Assembly (NCBI GenBank): GCA_026995935.1
Contig: JALWNK010000063.1
Span: 22,228 to 86,227 of the forward strand
Length of the DNA: 64,000 nucleotides
From: Deltaproteobacteria bacterium
Lineage (GTDB): Bacteria > Desulfobacterota > Dissulfuribacteria > Dissulfuribacterales > QOAL01
Direction: 5' to 3'
How positions within the stretch are numbered: position 1 is the first letter of the stretch; every line of letters begins with the position of its first letter. Under the pieces are notes generated by a model, which searched no databases, was not told the origin of the DNA, and was given only the letters and a program-made list of their open reading frames with translations. Below, piece after piece: positions 61,213-64,000 of the stretch. Position numbers and translations under genes: made by a program.

Positions 61213-61959
61213 ATGTCTCTTTCTACTTATCGTCTAAAGGATATTTGCCTTGAATGTCATGAGCCATGCTGTAGGCATGTCAAGCATATGCCTTACATGG
61301 GTGAAAAGGCCCAGGTATTATTCCGGACTTTTCTCTTGGGGGCATTTGCTCTACTTGGTGAGGAAGAAGGTTGTTCCGGGTTTGTATCCTTTGATATGGA
61401 ATGGATTATTCCGGCAGAAATAGAGGGTTGTTTGGCCTACACAAAGGATAAGGTCTGCGCAATATACCATGAAAGGCCGGTCTCCTGCCGTAATTTCCCT
61501 GTAATAAACCCAGAGGGTGAGGTTCACGACTTTTGCCCCCAAGGTGAGCAGTTCTCCCATATTCCATTTTGTAGTCCTGCTTTTGTTAAAAGGGCCCGGA
61601 AACTTTCGGAATCCTTATCTGAAGAGTATTTTAGGCATGGGATAAAGGGGCTTTCTGAGTGGATTTTAGAGGAGCGTTCGGCCAATATACCCCTTTTATA
61701 TAATGGTTTATGGGTCCTTTTTCTTGTCCTTGCTGGAGCAGACGTTACCAAAGCAATAAGTAGGCAGAAAAAACTCCTGACCCAACTCGTGACACAGGGC
61801 TGTCATCAGGTAACTGTCTTGATACCAGGTTCTGATTACTGTATTACCGGTGAAATTGACGGACTATTGGCAAATCTTGACTACCTTGCTTTTCGCATCG
61901 AAAGGGAAGCAATAATCTTTAAGGTGCTAAGTAGAATAAACTCACTTTTATCAGAATGA
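61213..61959 (+). CDS. YkgJ-type cysteine-cluster protein
   Basis: A 248-residue protein. CLECHEPCC and the later CAIYHERPVSCRNFPVI with CPQGEQF give the cysteine set of the YkgJ/UPF0153 family, which is thought to bind zinc or an iron-sulfur cluster. The C-terminal half (about 130-248) is helical and not recognised. Function is unknown. It begins 36 bases from the divergent PilZ gene and converges on coaX. Confidence 0.78.
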   Translation: MSLSTYRLKDICLECHEPCCRHVKHMPYMGEKAQVLFRTFLLGAFALLGEEEGCSGFVSFDMEWIIPAEIEGCLAYTKDKVCAIYHERPVSCRNFPVINPEGEVHDFCPQGEQFSHIPFCSPAFVKRARKLSESLSEEYFRHGIKGLSEWILEERSANIPLLYNGLWVLFLVLAGADVTKAISRQKKLLTQLVTQGCHQVTVLIPGSDYCITGEIDGLLANLDYLAFRIEREAIIFKVLSRINSLLSE

Positions 61960-61974
61960 AATCGAGTGGCATCT

Positions 61975-62769
61975 CTAGGCCGGCAGTTTTTCAAGGCAGG
62001 TTCTCAGCCCTTCCATGGTGAGATCAGGCGCCAGGCAGTCGATTTTTTCTGTAAATTTAAAGATCAGTTCCGAAAGCCCACCAGTGGCGACAGTTAAGGG
62101 CCTTTTGGGGTACTCCATTAAAAGCTTTGATATGATTCTGTCTGTTAGTCCTGAAAAGCCATAAAGGATGCCCGCCCTGATGGCCTCTTCTGTATTTTTG
62201 CCAAGGGCACTTTCAATATCTGATCCCAGCGCAACCAGAGGTAGTTTGGATGTGCCAGAAAAAAGCGCCTTCAAAGACAGGATTATTCCAGGAGCTATGG
62301 CGCCCCCTAGGTATTCGCCCTCTTCTGAGATGCAGTCAAAGGTTGTAGCTGTACCAAAGTCCGCTACTATACAGGCCTGTTTGAATTTGCTATATGCCCC
62401 AATTGAGTTAACAAGCCTGTCCGTTCCTATTTCATGGGGCCTGGGGTAGTTTATCTTGATTATTTTTTGCGCTACCTTGTGGGCATCCAGGATGGTAAGG
62501 CCAAAGTAATTTTCTGCAAGACGGCTCCATGAATCGTTTGCCGGTGGCACTACACTGGAGAGAATCATCCTTTTTATATGGCCAAAATCTAAGCGGACCT
62601 CCTTCAGCCAGAAGGACAGGGCAGGGGCAAGTTCATGGCAGGTAGCCTGGGGGCGGGTTGATATCCTCCAGGTCTTCAATATGGATTTGCGGTCAAAAAG
62701 CCCTATCACTGTATGGGTGTTTCCAACATCAATTCCCAAAAAATAGTTTTGTTTCATGGCAGAATACAC
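61975..62769 (-). CDS. coaX: type III pantothenate kinase
   Basis: A 264-residue kinase of the ASKHA fold. The phosphate loop is FLGIDVGNTHTVIGLFD, the base contacts include HEIGTDRLVNSIGA and VADFGTATTFDCI, then GGAIAPGI and TVATGGLSELI. It phosphorylates pantothenate, the first step to coenzyme A, and unlike type I enzymes is not feedback-inhibited. The frame opens at a GTG (62769); the ATG four codons on (62757) is the likely alternative start. It is divergent from the str operon. Confidence 0.95.
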   Translation of the reverse strand: MYSAMKQNYFLGIDVGNTHTVIGLFDRKSILKTWRISTRPQATCHELAPALSFWLKEVRLDFGHIKRMILSSVVPPANDSWSRLAENYFGLTILDAHKVAQKIIKINYPRPHEIGTDRLVNSIGAYSKFKQACIVADFGTATTFDCISEEGEYLGGAIAPGIILSLKALFSGTSKLPLVALGSDIESALGKNTEEAIRAGILYGFSGLTDRIISKLLMEYPKRPLTVATGGLSELIFKFTEKIDCLAPDLTMEGLRTCLEKLPA

Positions 62770-62830
62770 TCTTTACAGACAGGATTTTGTGTGAAGCGTC
62801 GCATCCAGCATATAAATGGCTTTTTAGGTC

Positions 62831-62859
62831 TTGACAATACAAAACTTAGCAATTAATAA
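62831..62859 (+). promoter_or_regulatory. promoter of the str operon
   Basis: A perfect TTGACA (62831-62836), a 17-base spacer and TAATAA (62854-62859) make the best promoter in the window. It would start transcripts near 62866, leaving a leader of about 110 bases before rpsL. Confidence 0.7.
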
Positions 62860-62877
62860 GAGCGAACCTTACCTTTG

Positions 62878-62930
62878 AGCCCCACATCGAGACATCCATT
62901 AGGAAAATAGATGTGGTCAAGGCTTTTTTT
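62878..62930 (+). terminator. attenuator-like terminator in the rpsL leader
   Basis: AGCC+CCACATC (62878-62888) pairs with GATGTGG (62910-62916) and, after a TCAA bulge, GGCT (62921-62924), followed by a run of seven T. The whole sits between the promoter and rpsL, so it is an intrinsic terminator inside the leader. Confidence 0.55.
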
Positions 62931-62975
62931 GCGTTTTTTATAAGGCAATAAAAATTTTTAGGAGTTTGAAGACGT

Positions 62976-63347
62976 ATGCCTACAATCAATCAGTTGGTCC
63001 GTAAGGGCAGGAAGAAGATAAAGAAAAAGACCAAGGCGCCAGCCCTTGAGTCCTGTCCGCAAAAACGTGGAGTTTGTACCCGCGTTTATACTACCACACC
63101 CAAAAAACCCAATTCGGCCCTCAGGAAGGTTGCGCGTGTAAGGCTCACAAACGGTATAGAGGTCACCTCCTATATACCGGGCATAGGGCATAATTTGCAG
63201 GAGCACTCCGTTGTGCTTATAAGGGGAGGGCGTGTAAAAGATTTGCCAGGTGTACGTTACCATATTATAAGGGGCACGCTGGATGCTCTGGGTGTTGAGG
63301 ACCGTAGAAAGGCCAGGTCCAAATACGGGACAAAGAAACCCAAGTAG
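62976..63347 (+). CDS. rpsL: 30S ribosomal protein S12
   Basis: A 123-residue S12 of standard length and sequence. [33 protein letters not shown] (the streptomycin-binding region with wild-type lysine after PKKP) and [13 protein letters not shown] are present. It opens the str operon, behind AGGAG and a leader with an attenuator-like hairpin. It lies at the decoding centre of the small subunit. Confidence 0.98.
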   Translation: MPTINQLVRKGRKKIKKKTKAPALESCPQKRGVCTRVYTTTPKKPNSALRKVARVRLTNGIEVTSYIPGIGHNLQEHSVVLIRGGRVKDLPGVRYHIIRGTLDALGVEDRRKARSKYGTKKPK

Positions 63348-63366
63348 CAGAGGTTAGGTAGAGACT

Positions 63367-63837
63367 ATGCCACGCAGAAGAGAAGTACCCAAAAGGAAAA
63401 TTCAGCCGGATCCAAAATACAAAAGCGTTCTGGTATCCAAATTCATTAACGGGCTCATGGTAAAGGGTAAGAAGAACCTGGCCAGGCGTATTTTTTATGA
63501 GGCCATGGATATTGTTGAATCTCGTACCAAGGAAAATCCCATAAAGGTCTTCGAACAGGCCATGGAAAACGTCAAGCCCATTGTGGAGGTGCGTTCACGC
63601 AGGGTTGGCGGAGCTACATACCAGGTTCCTGTTGAGGTTAGGCCAGAGAGACGCCGTGCCCTGGCCATCAGGTGGCTGGTAGGTTATGCAAAGTCCAGGG
63701 GCGAGCGTAGCATGGCCCAGCGTCTTGCTGGCGAGTTCGTAGACGCCTTTAACAAGAGGGGTGGAGCCTTCAAGAAGAGGGAGGATACCCACAGGATGGC
63801 CGAGGCAAACAAGGCCTTTGCCCATTACCGCTGGTAA
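63367..63837 (+). CDS. rpsG: 30S ribosomal protein S7
   Basis: A 156-residue S7, the usual length, with [10 protein letters not shown], the [18 protein letters not shown] helix and the [21 protein letters not shown] loop. It binds the 3' domain of 16S rRNA and starts assembly of the head. It follows rpsL by 19 bases. The next gene is tuf, not fusA. Confidence 0.98.
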   Translation: MPRRREVPKRKIQPDPKYKSVLVSKFINGLMVKGKKNLARRIFYEAMDIVESRTKENPIKVFEQAMENVKPIVEVRSRRVGGATYQVPVEVRPERRRALAIRWLVGYAKSRGERSMAQRLAGEFVDAFNKRGGAFKKREDTHRMAEANKAFAHYRW

Positions 63838-63878
63838 GGCATTAAGGATTAGAGAAGAATTTTTGGAGGATAAAGGTC

Positions 63879-64000
63879 ATGAGCAAGCAGAAATTTGAGC
63901 GCAAGAAGCCGCATGTAAACGTGGGGACTATAGGTCACATAGACCATGGTAAGACGACTTTGACGGCAGCCATAACCAGGGTATTGGCCCAGAAGGGCTG
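63879..64000 (+). CDS. tuf: elongation factor Tu, N-terminal start (3' end outside window)
   Basis: The ATG at 63879 follows TTTTTGGAGG. The 40 visible codons read [18 protein letters not shown] and then [20 protein letters not shown], the EF-Tu GTP-binding P-loop (GHIDHGKT). EF-Tu brings aminoacyl-tRNA to the ribosome. The sequence matches EF-Tu and not EF-G, whose P-loop region (AHIDAGKT) differs. It begins 41 bases after rpsG, so it belongs to the same transcript. Confidence 0.93.
   Translation, partial: MSKQKFERKKPHVNVGTIGHIDHGKTTLTAAITRVLAQKG

Overview
The window is a bacterial chromosome segment, dense in genes, by eye mid-to-high 40s percent GC, with no insertion sequence, prophage, CRISPR array or integrase. 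Gene content and order fit a Gram-negative anaerobe of the Deltaproteobacteria/Desulfobacterota type: rpsF-rpsR-DUF2232-rplI-dnaB, ftsH-folP-cdaA-cdaR-glmM, ftsE-ftsX-envC-ctpA-yibQ, a pilT/pilU pair, c-type cytochromes and a complex I without an NADH module. This placement is an inference from content; no 16S rRNA gene is present and I do not name a genus.

Layout. 1-2.5 kb: the end of a c-type cytochrome, a small cytochrome lipoprotein and a PsiE-like protein. 2.5-5.9 kb (minus): DJ-1/PfpI protein, Lon and Hsp20. 6.1-10.4 kb (plus): ribosomal proteins S6, S18, L9, helicase DnaB and RsmG, preceded by a leader that resembles the S6:S18 autoregulatory RNA. 10.5-18.5 kb (minus): an SlyD-like isomerase, TilS, FtsH, FolP, CdaA (c-di-AMP synthase), CdaR and GlmM in one tightly packed run. 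18.6 kb: tRNA-Arg(UCU) with its own promoter and terminator. 18.8-25.4 kb: accessory genes, including a dicarboxylate-type symporter fused to a solute-binding domain, an ATP-grasp ligase, a DUF4136 lipoprotein, a methyltransferase, an archaeal-type ATPase and a DEDDh exonuclease. 26-38.7 kb (plus): the respiratory centrepiece, a cytoplasmic molybdopterin oxidoreductase plus a four-cluster ferredoxin subunit, followed directly by nuoABCDHIJKLMN and a strong terminator. 38.9-45 kb: tandem rhodanese, lipid kinase, polyferredoxin membrane protein, a frameshifted remnant, a zinc-ribbon/pseudo-receiver protein and PilU/PilT. 45.1-50.2 kb: the FtsEX-EnvC division and cell-wall operon. 50.2-58.2 kb (mostly minus): MscS channel, QueF (plus), a response regulator and a three-gene run of CDF exporter, M1-like peptidase/ChaN/PDZ fusion and Gate-domain membrane protein. 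58.3-62.8 kb: radical SAM protein, FeoA, SLOG, PilZ, YkgJ-type protein and CoaX. 62.8-64 kb: the str operon start, rpsL-rpsG-tuf, without fusA between rpsG and tuf.

The most striking observation is in nuoB. The reading frame is intact from a well-placed GTG to the normal stop except for one in-frame UGA at codon 50. That codon is the first of the two adjacent cysteines that bind the terminal iron-sulfur cluster N2 of complex I. Sixteen bases after the UGA lies a perfect 7-bp hairpin with loop UGGAA, matching the usual description of a bacterial SECIS element. The sequence therefore suggests a selenocysteine ligand to cluster N2. I do not know NuoB as an established selenoprotein family. A point mutation or sequence error remains the alternative. 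The same operon lacks NuoE, NuoF and NuoG and starts with a molybdoenzyme pair that could serve as an alternative electron-input module.
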